From: an uncultured Pseudomonadales bacterium
Lineage (GTDB): Bacteria > Pseudomonadota > Gammaproteobacteria > Pseudomonadales > Porticoccaceae
NCBI GenBank assembly: GCA_905478725.1
Contig: CAJQJT010000255.1
Span: 1 to 5,634 of the forward strand
DNA length: 5,634 bases
Direction: 5' to 3'
Part shown: positions 1 to 5,634 of the stretch, in pieces
How the letters are laid out: each line of letters begins with the position of its first letter
Position numbering within the stretch: position 1 is the stretch's first letter
Notes under the pieces: generated by a model
Databases searched by the model: none
What the model saw: the letters and a program-made list of their open reading frames with translations, nothing else
Told to the model about the DNA's origin: nothing
Translations under genes and position numbers: made by a program

Positions 1-1254
1 TAGCAGCCCTGTGATATCGCTGCTATCAGCCATAGCCGGAAGGGCTACTTCCAGGTCAATATTACTCAGTGAGACCTGCAGATTAAAGGTCGGCGTCTTT
101 GGGCGTATATCCAGACGTCCAGTGGCATTTACCTGGCCGCCAAAGATATCGCTGTTAAACGAACTCAGGCGCAGAACCTTTTGATTGCCAAACAAGTTCA
201 CGTAAATATTATCTGCATCGAAGTCAGGGAGTTTAAGCTTGCCCAGAGAGACCTCCATCTGACTGCGGCCCAGCCACAGAGCAAAGGGCAGAGCTAGGGG
301 GGCAAACAGCGCACCATTTTGCTCGTTGCTATTACTGTCTGCAGCTAAATAGTGCGTCATATCAAACTGGTTGCCAGAGACGCGCATATAAAGATTGTGA
401 ATACTGTGGTCAACTTTGCTGGCGATGTTGATAATTTGACTATCTATATCGAGCTGGGTATTAAAGGTTGAGAGCCCATTCATATCAGTGTTGAAACTGC
501 TGTTCCAGCTGACCGCAGTGAGTGCATCCTTGGATGCCATCTCAGGTAGTTTCACCAGCGGAAAACTCATTCCAATTGTTTTGACTAGCTGCTGTAGATC
601 AAAGTGATTACTGCGCAGACTGCCCTGAGCAATGGCGAAATTATTCTCAGCATTGAGTTGTCCGCTGAGCTCCATACCATCAATCGAGGCCTCCAAATCA
701 CTGACAGTAATCTGCTCTATTACACCTGTATTGGTGTTCATCTGTAATCTGAGAAGCGCCTCTAGCTCCAGGGCAAGTCCTGAAAAAACGTGCGCCGAAG
801 CCGTTATTGAAAAGCGATCGCCGGTCAGAGAGAAATTATTCACTCTGGCATTGAAGCGTTTGAGTTGAACAGGGAAAGTATTGGGCGCTAGCTCGGCGAG
901 TAAAATAGTCGCGTCGTTAATGGCAATTGAGCCCACCGGCAGCTGCTTGCCCGACAGGTCAATATTAAACAGTTCGCTCCAGCTCACCGACAGTGATAGC
1001 TCGCCTATCTTGCCCGAGGCAATCGAGCCATGAGCGAACTCAACTTGCTCGACCACCACGCCGATTTGAGGCAAAAACTGCCAGCTTAAATTACCATCCA
1101 AAGTTAGTTCGACGCCCTGACTAGCAGCGGCAGATTTTATCTCGGGTTTAAAGTCATTGGGGTCGACAGCCAAAACCAGATAAGCCACGCCTACAACAAC
1201 AAGCGCTAGTAGTGATAAGGCTGATCTCAGAATCCATTTGATAATTTTTCCCAC
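1..1254 (-). CDS. AsmA family protein, N-terminal 418 residues (C-terminus beyond left edge)
   Basis: The reverse strand reads open for 418 codons from a GTG at 1254 to the window edge. The protein begins MGKIIKWILRSALSLLALVV, an inner-membrane anchor at about residues 7-30, followed by VDPNDFKPEI, then a Gly, and LDGNLSWQFLPQIGVVVEQV. This is the usual N-terminal pattern of the AsmA family: one membrane helix, then a 'DPN..K..I' segment and a 'G.L.W...P.IG' segment. The rest is beta-rich and periplasmic, with a family-like stretch near the edge (SSFNSDIFGGQVNATGRLDI). AsmA-like proteins are large envelope proteins linked to outer-membrane assembly and to phospholipid movement between membranes. 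E. coli AsmA is about 617 residues, so roughly a third may be missing. The GTG start has an in-frame TAA a few codons upstream and a good ribosome site, so it is the natural start. It lies 27 bp after the TonB receptor gene and is probably co-transcribed with it. Family call is firm; specific function is not. Confidence 0.85.
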   Translation of the reverse strand, partial: MGKIIKWILRSALSLLALVVVGVAYLVLAVDPNDFKPEIKSAAASQGVELTLDGNLSWQFLPQIGVVVEQVEFAHGSIASGKIGELSLSVSWSELFNIDLSGKQLPVGSIAINDATILLAELAPNTFPVQLKRFNARVNNFSLTGDRFSITASAHVFSGLALELEALLRLQMNTNTGVIEQITVSDLEASIDGMELSGQLNAENNFAIAQGSLRSNHFDLQQLVKTIGMSFPLVKLPEMASKDALTAVSWNSSFNTDMNGLSTFNTQLDIDSQIINIASKVDHSIHNLYMRVSGNQFDMTHYLAADSNSNEQNGALFAPLALPFALWLGRSQMEVSLGKLKLPDFDADNIYVNLFGNQKVLRLSSFNSDIFGGQVNATGRLDIRPKTPTFNLQVSLSNIDLEVALPAMADSSDITGLL

Positions 1255-1259
1255 AATAA

Positions 1260-1264
1260 CCTCT
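1260..1264 (-). promoter_or_regulatory. Ribosome binding site of the asmA-like gene
   Basis: On the reverse strand AGAGG lies five bases before the GTG at 1254. It supports the non-ATG start. No other acceptable start exists between the upstream in-frame TAA and this GTG. Confidence 0.7.
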
Positions 1265-1281
1265 ATTTTTTACTGTCACGA

Positions 1282-3423
1282 TCAAAAGCGGTATCTTACC
1301 CCAATGGTCAGATTGCGTCCTGCCTCCGGGGCAATGTCACGTAAAAATGACGTAGCATTGCGGATGCTTTGATTGGTCAGGTTCTGGCCCTTGAGAAACA
1401 TCGACCAGCTTTCCTGTTGATAAGACAGGGAACCATCCAGTTTGCTGTAGCCATCTGTAGCTAACTGATTCTCTCCGGCTCGGCTCTGGGTTGTGGCATG
1501 AGTTACATTGATCGCCCCACGCCAGCTGTCGTTTTCATATATCCAGCTAGCGCGAAATGTAGCCGGTGGCAGGCGAGGGATATTCCGATTGGCACCAGTA
1601 TCAAAACTTCCGCGCACCAGATCTCCCTGTAGCTCAAAGCGTTGGCTGTCAGATAGCGCCCAGCGGGTTTCAAACTCGATACCACTAAAGCTGGCATCGC
1701 GCTGGTCATAGGTGAAGCAGCCAACTGCCTCGCCGAATTCTTCAGCACTATTATCAAAGTCGCCTATGTCTGCGGAACAGGCATCGATTCCCTGGAAGCC
1801 GTCTTCTTCTAGGTCATGACTCAAGGCCAGACCAGTATCCTGAAGATAGATAAAGCGCTGAAACTGGTTGTGATAACCACTGACTCGGGCGCTGAAGGGG
1901 CTATTGTCACCGTCTCCATAGACCCAAGTGATCTCAAGGCTGCTGGCTGATTCAGTGTCTAAATTACTCTCACCGATTTCAAAACTACTGGTGGCAATAT
2001 GCACGCCATTGCTCAAGAGCTCTTCCGCGGCTGGAGCACGTTCACTGTGGGACAACACCAAACTTAAGCGCTGCTGCTGATTAATTGGGATAAGCCAGCT
2101 GGCGCCAAAATTTACGGTGGAATGGTCGATTTGCTGATCTGTTAGGCTGATCTCTTGCTGGTCATAACGCAGACCCAACTCCAGATTACCCAAGGGCAGG
2201 GTAGTTTCCTCAAGCCAGTAAATACCGCGGTTTAAGGTTTCCGATGCCGGAATAAACGCTTCTTCACCACTGGACCCAAAGTCTCTGTTGCTGGCCTGCA
2301 AACCCCAGGCACCGCGCCAGCCGAAATACTCAGTGTGAGTCAGTTCAGCGCGTAGATCATGATTCACTGATTCAATTAGCGAGCCGACAGCCACTTGGCC
2401 TGCGGCTATCTCCAGCTCACGATGCTGATAATCGGTGTAGCCAAAATCAACATCCAGCTGCCCAAGAAAATCTCCAAGATTGGTTAACAGCAGTTTGCCC
2501 TGATAGCTTTGTTGCTGCATATCGATGCGTACAAACTCTTCTGCTTCTTCGGCCGCTTCATCTGCCGAGTGCTCATCTTCTGAATGGTCGTCGTGTTCTT
2601 CGTGAGCATGACTGCTCGGAGGTAAACCATAGTTATTGTCCAGCTCGCTATAACCAAAACCAATCACCAGATCCTCTGTAACCCATGAGAGGCCAGTGGA
2701 AAAAGAATCGGCCTTGGCATCGCTGTTTTCGATAACGCCATAACTTTCGTCGGTATCAGTGCTGTCCGACAGCGCCGACCCCGGGATTGAAATGCTGTTG
2801 CTATCTCTTGTGACAGCATCCACATGCAGATTAAAGCCCGCGTAGCCACCATCGAACCGACCCACGGTTGCCCGTGCATCACCATTGCTCGAATAACGTG
2901 TTTCGACAGCACCTTCTATGCCCTCAAAGGCGGCAGTGTGAATACGGTTGTCGATCACGTTGATCACGCCGCCAATAGCGCCGGGACCAAAGCGCAGAGT
3001 AGCTGGCCCGCGGAGTATTTCAATGCGCTCGGCTAAGAGTGCCTCAGAAGCCACTGCATGATCTGGGCTGATATCCGATGCATCGCCCACAGAGCTGCTG
3101 TTTTGTAGCACCTCAACTCGCTTGCCACCCAACCCACGAATAATCGGGTTGCCGACACCGGGACCGAACGAGGTGGACGAAATGCCCACCTGATTTTGAA
3201 GCGTGTCGCCAAGAGTCGCCGAAGCTTCGCGCTGAAGTTCTTCATTGGCTAACAAGTTAAAGGAACCGGTGATCTCGCTAGCCGATTTCTGGTGGGGCGA
3301 GGCAGTGACTATCACCTCTTCCAGTTCTGTAGTTGAAGTAGTAGGTGCAGCGATTTCAGCAGCTGCAAGCGGGTATGACAGGATCGCCGTTAGGGCAATC
3401 ACAATATAATGTTGGATATTCAT
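1282..3423 (-). CDS. znuD: TonB-dependent outer-membrane receptor, ZnuD-like (zinc uptake)
   Basis: A complete 713-residue receptor that imports a ligand across the outer membrane using TonB energy. In order: signal peptide (about 1-22, ending LAAA), TonB box EEVIVTA (35-41), plug domain (about 45-165) with IRGLGGKRVEVLQ (95-107), SPDHA (119-123) and ILRGPATLRFGPGAIGGVIN (136-155), then a beta barrel ending in GVRYRF with the terminal Phe of outer-membrane barrels. The C-terminal segment SFLRDIAPEAGRN closely follows the pattern of Neisseria-type ZnuD zinc receptors. A His/acid-rich loop (272-296; H272, H274, H277, H280, H285) follows the motif YGLPPSSHAH, where ZnuD also carries a His-rich zinc loop. 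There are only two cysteines, C549 and C569. ATG at 3423 has AGGTGA just upstream. It lies 42 bp after a small exported CxxC protein gene and 27 bp before the asmA-like gene. Receptor call is near certain; zinc as substrate is inferred from family resemblance, and other metals are possible. Confidence 0.9.
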   Translation of the reverse strand: MNIQHYIVIALTAILSYPLAAAEIAAPTTSTTELEEVIVTASPHQKSASEITGSFNLLANEELQREASATLGDTLQNQVGISSTSFGPGVGNPIIRGLGGKRVEVLQNSSSVGDASDISPDHAVASEALLAERIEILRGPATLRFGPGAIGGVINVIDNRIHTAAFEGIEGAVETRYSSNGDARATVGRFDGGYAGFNLHVDAVTRDSNSISIPGSALSDSTDTDESYGVIENSDAKADSFSTGLSWVTEDLVIGFGYSELDNNYGLPPSSHAHEEHDDHSEDEHSADEAAEEAEEFVRIDMQQQSYQGKLLLTNLGDFLGQLDVDFGYTDYQHRELEIAAGQVAVGSLIESVNHDLRAELTHTEYFGWRGAWGLQASNRDFGSSGEEAFIPASETLNRGIYWLEETTLPLGNLELGLRYDQQEISLTDQQIDHSTVNFGASWLIPINQQQRLSLVLSHSERAPAAEELLSNGVHIATSSFEIGESNLDTESASSLEITWVYGDGDNSPFSARVSGYHNQFQRFIYLQDTGLALSHDLEEDGFQGIDACSADIGDFDNSAEEFGEAVGCFTYDQRDASFSGIEFETRWALSDSQRFELQGDLVRGSFDTGANRNIPRLPPATFRASWIYENDSWRGAINVTHATTQSRAGENQLATDGYSKLDGSLSYQQESWSMFLKGQNLTNQSIRNATSFLRDIAPEAGRNLTIGVRYRF

Positions 3424-3426
3424 AGT

Positions 3427-3432
3427 TCACCT
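3427..3432 (-). promoter_or_regulatory. Ribosome binding site of the znuD-like receptor
   Basis: On the reverse strand AGGTGA precedes the ATG at 3423 by three bases (AGGTG by four). It fixes the start and shows the gene is translated on its own within the presumed operon. Confidence 0.65.
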
Positions 3433-3465
3433 GATAATCAAGATTCGGAAAGTGTGTTTCGAAAC

Positions 3466-3759
3466 TTACAGGTGCTGAGGCGGTGCTCGGGCTGGATTGG
3501 TAGACTGAATTTTTGAGCGCGGGATACTAGCGCCAATTTGAACAGCTAAGGTTTTTTGAACTAGAGGATGATCAATTGCCGTATCTATACTGGCAGTAGC
3601 TGCCAAGCTTGGTAAGATGCAGATATCACAGTTGAGACTTTGGTGCTCGCCAAGGCTGTCAAAATGGCTGTGCGCAGAAACCACCACCGAGCTTAGGCCT
3701 AAAACCAAACTCAGAGTAAGCGCAACGAACCACTTGTAATTTTTTAATAGCGAAATCAT
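3466..3759 (-). CDS. Small exported His/CxxC protein, DUF2946-like, beside the zinc receptor
   Basis: A 97-residue protein when started at the ATG at 3759. It has a clean signal peptide (basic start MISLLKNYKW, hydrophobic core to about 27, likely cut after SA29), giving a mature protein of about 68 residues. The mature start holds H30, H32, H39 and the pair C44-D-I-C47, a plausible metal-binding cluster, and the tail reads ARAPPQHL. A His/CxxC head with an 'RAPP' end is typical of DUF2946-like short proteins, some annotated as zinc-uptake chaperones and often placed next to TonB receptors. The reading frame can be extended to a TTG at 3801 (111 residues), but that would put 14 extra residues ahead of a well-formed signal peptide, and neither start has a clear Shine-Dalgarno. 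The gene is first in the minus-strand cluster. A role in periplasmic metal handling is inferred from context; family membership is by pattern only. Confidence 0.7.
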   Translation of the reverse strand: MISLLKNYKWFVALTLSLVLGLSSVVVSAHSHFDSLGEHQSLNCDICILPSLAATASIDTAIDHPLVQKTLAVQIGASIPRSKIQSTNPARAPPQHL

Positions 3760-3809
3760 GGCGAGAAGTGTAGCAGCTAATTGTTTCGAAAAAATAGCCA
3801 AATTACGGT

Positions 3810-3815
3810 TATAAT
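3810..3815 (+). promoter_or_regulatory. Candidate -10 element for hisB
   Basis: TATAAT, a perfect sigma-70 -10 hexamer, lies 50 bases before the hisB ATG and would give a leader of about 40 nt. No good -35 is present at 16-18 bp spacing, and the bases just before it (GGT) are not an extended -10, so the promoter may be weak or activator-dependent. Confidence 0.4.
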
Positions 3816-3855
3816 GCCGCTTTTAAATTGACCGTATCTAAAATACACCGCTGCT

Positions 3856-3859
3856 GGAG
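3856..3859 (+). promoter_or_regulatory. Ribosome binding site of hisB
   Basis: GGAG six bases before the ATG at 3866, a standard Shine-Dalgarno that supports this start. Confidence 0.7.
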
Positions 3860-3865
3860 AACATC

Positions 3866-4459
3866 ATGGCTGATCGCATCGCGACAGTGACACGCAATAC
3901 ACTGGAATCACAGATCACCGTAACCGTGAATCTGGACGGAACCGGTATCGCAAATTTTAATACACCAGTGCCATTCCTAAACCACATGCTCGATCAGATC
4001 GCGCGCCACGGTTTAGTGGATCTGGATATTCAAGCAGTGGGTGACACGCACATCGACGATCACCACACAGTCGAAGACATCGGCATCACTTTGGGTATGG
4101 CCGTTGCTGAAGCCATTGGCGACAAAAAAGGCCTGACCCGTTATGGTCACGCCTATGTGCCACTGGACGAAGCCATGTCTCGCGTTGTTCTGGATTTCTC
4201 CGGACGCCCGGGCCTGATCATGAAAGCGGATTTTGTTCGCAGTCACGTGGGCACCTTTGATGTCGACCTGACTCGTGAATTCTTCCAGGGCTTTGTTAAT
4301 CACGCACTGGTTTCAATGCACATCGACAACCTGCGCGGCGCCAATGCCCACCACCAGGTCGAGACCATCTTTAAAGCCTTTGGTCGGGCCCTTAGAGTCG
4401 CCGCCTCCGCTGATCCGCGCATGGCCGGTGTTATGCCATCGACAAAAGGTACTCTCTAA
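3866..4459 (+). CDS. hisB: Imidazoleglycerol-phosphate dehydratase HisB (monofunctional)
   Basis: Cytoplasmic enzyme that dehydrates imidazole-glycerol phosphate to imidazole-acetol phosphate in histidine synthesis. At 197 residues it has the usual length of a stand-alone HisB and lacks the N-terminal histidinol-phosphatase domain of the enteric fusion. Hallmarks are all present: [14 protein letters not shown] (36-49), the first metal motif [10 protein letters not shown] (62-71), [15 protein letters not shown] (92-106), FSGRPGL (111-117), [10 protein letters not shown] (139-148), the second metal motif [10 protein letters not shown] (158-167), and the C-terminal PSTKGTL. The paired DHH..E and HH..E motifs bind the two manganese ions of the active site, seen here as H66, H67, E70 and H162, H163, E166. 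It is the first gene of the plus-strand his cluster in this window, 59 bp before hisH, and divergent from the zinc-type genes. Its stop codon lies inside a strong hairpin. Identification is secure. Confidence 0.98.
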   Translation: MADRIATVTRNTLESQITVTVNLDGTGIANFNTPVPFLNHMLDQIARHGLVDLDIQAVGDTHIDDHHTVEDIGITLGMAVAEAIGDKKGLTRYGHAYVPLDEAMSRVVLDFSGRPGLIMKADFVRSHVGTFDVDLTREFFQGFVNHALVSMHIDNLRGANAHHQVETIFKAFGRALRVAASADPRMAGVMPSTKGTL

Positions 4460-4471
4460 AAAGAGGGTACC
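4448..4471 (+). other. Stem-loop spanning the hisB stop codon
   Basis: GGTACTCTCT (4448-4457) pairs with AGAGGGTACC (4462-4471) around an AAAA loop. All ten positions pair in RNA, one as a U-G wobble. The hisB TAA (4457-4459) sits at the stem top and loop. The tail (TGTTCTAACC) has no U-run, so it does not look like a normal intrinsic terminator. It could be an RNA-processing or stability element, or a weak attenuator between hisB and hisH. Confidence 0.6.
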
Positions 4472-4518
4472 TGTTCTAACCTATCCTTTGATTTAGTTGT
4501 CCTACACGAAGAAACCCT

Positions 4519-5169
4519 ATGAGTGATTTTCGCAGCCATATTGCCGTTATCGACTACGGAATGGGCAACCTCCATTCCGTCGCCAAAGCCCTTGAACACG
4601 TCTGCCCAGGCGCCAAAGTCTCGATTACCGCCGATCCCGATGTGGTCGAAGACGCCGACCGCGTAGTCTTTCCCGGCGTAGGCGCCATTCGCGACTGCAT
4701 GGGCGAGATCAACCGACTCAATGTAGGCGATGTGGTTAACCAAGCGATGAAAACTAAACCGGTTTTGGCCATCTGCGTCGGCATGCAAGCCCTGATGCAA
4801 CGCAGTGAAGAAAACGGCGGCGTAGACTGCCTCGGCCTCTTACCCGGTGAAGTCAAATTCTTTGGCGACAACCTAGTCGACGACCAGGGCACCAAGCTCA
4901 AAGTGCCCCATATGGGCTGGAACAATGTCGAGCAGAGCATTGATCATCCCCTGTGGCAGGGCATCGAACAGAACAGCCGCTTCTACTTTGTTCACAGCTA
5001 CTATGTGGCACCAGCCGACCCAAGCTACATTGCCGGACGCTGTAACTACGGAACAAACTTTGCCGCAGCCCTAAGCCACAAGAATCTATTCGCCGTGCAA
5101 TTCCACCCAGAAAAAAGTGCCGACGCTGGCCTGCAACTGCTGCGCAACTTCTGCAACTGGATGGGTTGA
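4519..5169 (+). CDS. hisH: Imidazole glycerol phosphate synthase, glutaminase subunit HisH
   Basis: Class I glutamine amidotransferase that hydrolyses glutamine and passes ammonia to HisF, which forms imidazole-glycerol phosphate (the HisB substrate) and AICAR. The 216 residues show the whole family pattern: [12 protein letters not shown] (10-21), VVFPGVGAI (49-57), the nucleophile C86 in AICVGMQ (84-90; most family members read CLGMQ), KVPHMGWN (128-135), FYFVHSYYV (155-163), and the catalytic H196 and E198 in [10 protein letters not shown] (191-200). The length is normal. The ATG at 4519 has only a weak ribosome site (GAAGAA about seven bases upstream), but the IDYGMGN motif so close to the N-terminus makes the start right. 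The gene follows hisB by 59 bp and is followed after 3 bp by the DUF2288 gene, so these are probably co-transcribed. Its partner hisF is not in the window and should lie downstream. Identification is secure. Confidence 0.97.
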   Translation: MSDFRSHIAVIDYGMGNLHSVAKALEHVCPGAKVSITADPDVVEDADRVVFPGVGAIRDCMGEINRLNVGDVVNQAMKTKPVLAICVGMQALMQRSEENGGVDCLGLLPGEVKFFGDNLVDDQGTKLKVPHMGWNNVEQSIDHPLWQGIEQNSRFYFVHSYYVAPADPSYIAGRCNYGTNFAAALSHKNLFAVQFHPEKSADAGLQLLRNFCNWMG

Positions 5170-5172
5170 GTC

Positions 5173-5529
5173 ATGGCCGATCAGAACACTTCAAAGCAGC
5201 AGACTTTAGAGCAGCAGACTTTAGAGCAGCAGACCGAAGAACAAGAATTAATTGCCCGCCTAAACAGCGAAACCGCAAAAATAGCCTGGCATGATCTGCA
5301 AACCCACTATGCCGCGGGCAATGTGTTGGGGATTGCTGCCGCAGCCGATCTAATTAAAGTAGCGATTGCGTTAAACCGTGATGACGCCGCGCAAATCAAA
5401 CAATGGTTGGCTGATAGCAGCCTGTTTGAAATTAGCGATCAACAGGCAACGGACTGGTATGAGAACAATCAAGAGCTCTGGGCGCTGGTACTTCCGCCCT
5501 TTGTGCTGGTTCAGCAAGTAGCAGACTGA
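5173..5529 (+). CDS. DUF2288 family protein with a repeat-derived Gln-rich N-terminus
   Basis: A 118-residue, probably cytoplasmic protein of unknown function. From about residue 26 it follows the DUF2288 pattern: LNSETAKIAWHDLQ (30-43), AAGNVLGIAAAADLIKVAIA (47-66), a middle QIKQWL segment, then a Trp-rich C-terminal half ending LWALVLPPFVLVQ (102-114). There is no signal peptide or membrane helix. Residues 8-22 are three copies of a five-residue unit (KQQTL, EQQTL, EQQTE) made by a 15-bp tandem repeat, giving a Gln/Glu-rich, probably helical or disordered extension that family members of about 100 residues would not need. The ATG lies 3 bp after the hisH stop with no strong Shine-Dalgarno, which suggests translational coupling to hisH. 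Being inside a his cluster does not prove a role in histidine synthesis. Gene is real; family call is from pattern memory. Confidence 0.8.
   Translation: MADQNTSKQQTLEQQTLEQQTEEQELIARLNSETAKIAWHDLQTHYAAGNVLGIAAAADLIKVAIALNRDDAAQIKQWLADSSLFEISDQQATDWYENNQELWALVLPPFVLVQQVAD
5194..5238 (+). repeat. 15-bp in-frame tandem repeat, three copies
   Basis: Units AAGCAGCAGACTTTA (5194), GAGCAGCAGACTTTA (5209) and GAGCAGCAGACCGAA (5224). The first two differ at one base, and the third differs from the second at three of its last four bases. The unit length is a multiple of three, so copy-number change would lengthen or shorten the DUF2288 protein by five residues without a frameshift. Confidence 0.85.
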
Positions 5530-5624
5530 ATGGTCAGTAACTATTGAGTAGCAACTCGGCATCTGTCCTACACTTACGATTTTATATTGGCTGCAAAGTC
5601 AGTCGCCTACTCTAGGGGTTAAGC

Positions 5625-5634
5625 ATGAATCTAA
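5625..5634 (+). CDS. Start of a further gene cut by the right edge (possibly hisA)
   Basis: ATG AAT CTA A begins at 5625, and AGGGG at 5614-5618 is a good Shine-Dalgarno six bases upstream. Only three codons (MNL) are visible, so the product cannot be identified. In many gammaproteobacteria hisA follows hisH, and a short start before the HisA 'IPAIDL' motif would fit, but this is inference from gene order only. The 95 bp between the DUF2288 stop and this ATG show no clear terminator or strong promoter. Confidence 0.4.

Larger units (their letters stand above)
3760..3865. promoter_or_regulatory. Divergent intergenic region between the zinc-type cluster and hisB
   Basis: This stretch of about 106 bp separates two divergent clusters and must carry both promoters or lie very near them. 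It contains a perfect TATAAT on the plus strand and a GTTATAAT run that matches half of the gammaproteobacterial Zur consensus (TGTTATA-N-TATAACA). The other half is not conserved. No convincing -35/-10 pair could be placed for the minus-strand cluster, and there is no short leader ORF with a histidine run, so his-type attenuation as in enterics is not supported. Confidence 0.5.

Noticed and set aside
632..868. 78-codon plus-strand open frame opposite the asmA-like gene
   Set aside because: It lies wholly antisense to a gene with clear family motifs, is Ser-rich low-complexity with no recognisable domain, and has no ribosome site I can see.
3445..3464. Imperfect inverted repeat (TTCGGAAA / TTTCGAA) between the small gene and the receptor gene
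   Set aside because: It is a short, AT-rich stem with a bulge and no U-tract. It does not support termination between the two genes.
3816..3865. Possible histidine leader peptide or his attenuator ahead of hisB
   Set aside because: The leader after the candidate -10 is about 40 nt and contains no short ORF with His codons and no terminator hairpin.
4013..4303. 96-codon minus-strand open frame inside hisB
   Set aside because: It is the antisense shadow of a firmly identified gene and has no family-like sequence. The long antisense frames inside hisH (4456-4800, 4554-4940) are rejected for the same reason.
5525..5538. Short inverted repeat ACTGA-ATGG-TCAGT over the DUF2288 stop codon
   Set aside because: The stem is only five pairs with low GC and no following T-run, too weak to call a terminator.
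4498..5573. Ten-base repeat TGTCCTACAC at 4498-4507 and 5564-5573, each upstream of a gene start
   Set aside because: In a window of this size several ten-base matches are expected by chance. The distances to the starts differ (11 and 51 bases), and no wider similarity flanks them.

Overview
The window looks like chromosomal DNA from a free-living, probably marine gammaproteobacterium of the Pseudomonadales/Cellvibrionales kind. This is inferred from gene content and base composition: a stand-alone 197-residue HisB followed by HisH (not the fused HisNB of enterics), a DUF2288 gene beside them, and moderate GC. No database search was possible, so genus is not claimed.

The layout is two divergent gene clusters leaving a short shared intergenic region at about 3760-3865. 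On the minus strand, read right to left, are (1) a 97-residue exported protein with His residues and a CxxC motif (3466-3759), (2) a 713-residue TonB-dependent outer-membrane receptor of the ZnuD zinc-uptake type with a His/acid-rich loop (1282-3423), and (3) the N-terminal 418 residues of an AsmA-family envelope protein (1-1254, cut by the left edge). Gaps are only 42 and 27 bp, no terminator is visible, and both downstream genes have good ribosome binding sites, so the three are probably one transcript. The first two genes look like a metal (most likely zinc) acquisition unit. Why AsmA follows them is unknown.

On the plus strand are hisB (3866-4459), hisH (4519-5169) and a DUF2288 gene (5173-5529), then the first bases of another gene (ATG at 5625, good Shine-Dalgarno) cut by the right edge. 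By gene order that gene could be hisA. HisH is the glutaminase half of imidazole-glycerol-phosphate synthase and HisB performs the next step, so this is part of a histidine biosynthesis operon. A strong hairpin sits exactly on the hisB stop codon. A 15-bp tandem repeat makes a Gln-rich N-terminal extension on the DUF2288 protein.

I see no tRNA, rRNA, CRISPR, insertion sequence or phage feature. I do not see strong evidence for a wholly new system. The most notable items are the zinc-type cluster with AsmA attached, the promoter region shared with hisB, and the hisB stop-codon hairpin.
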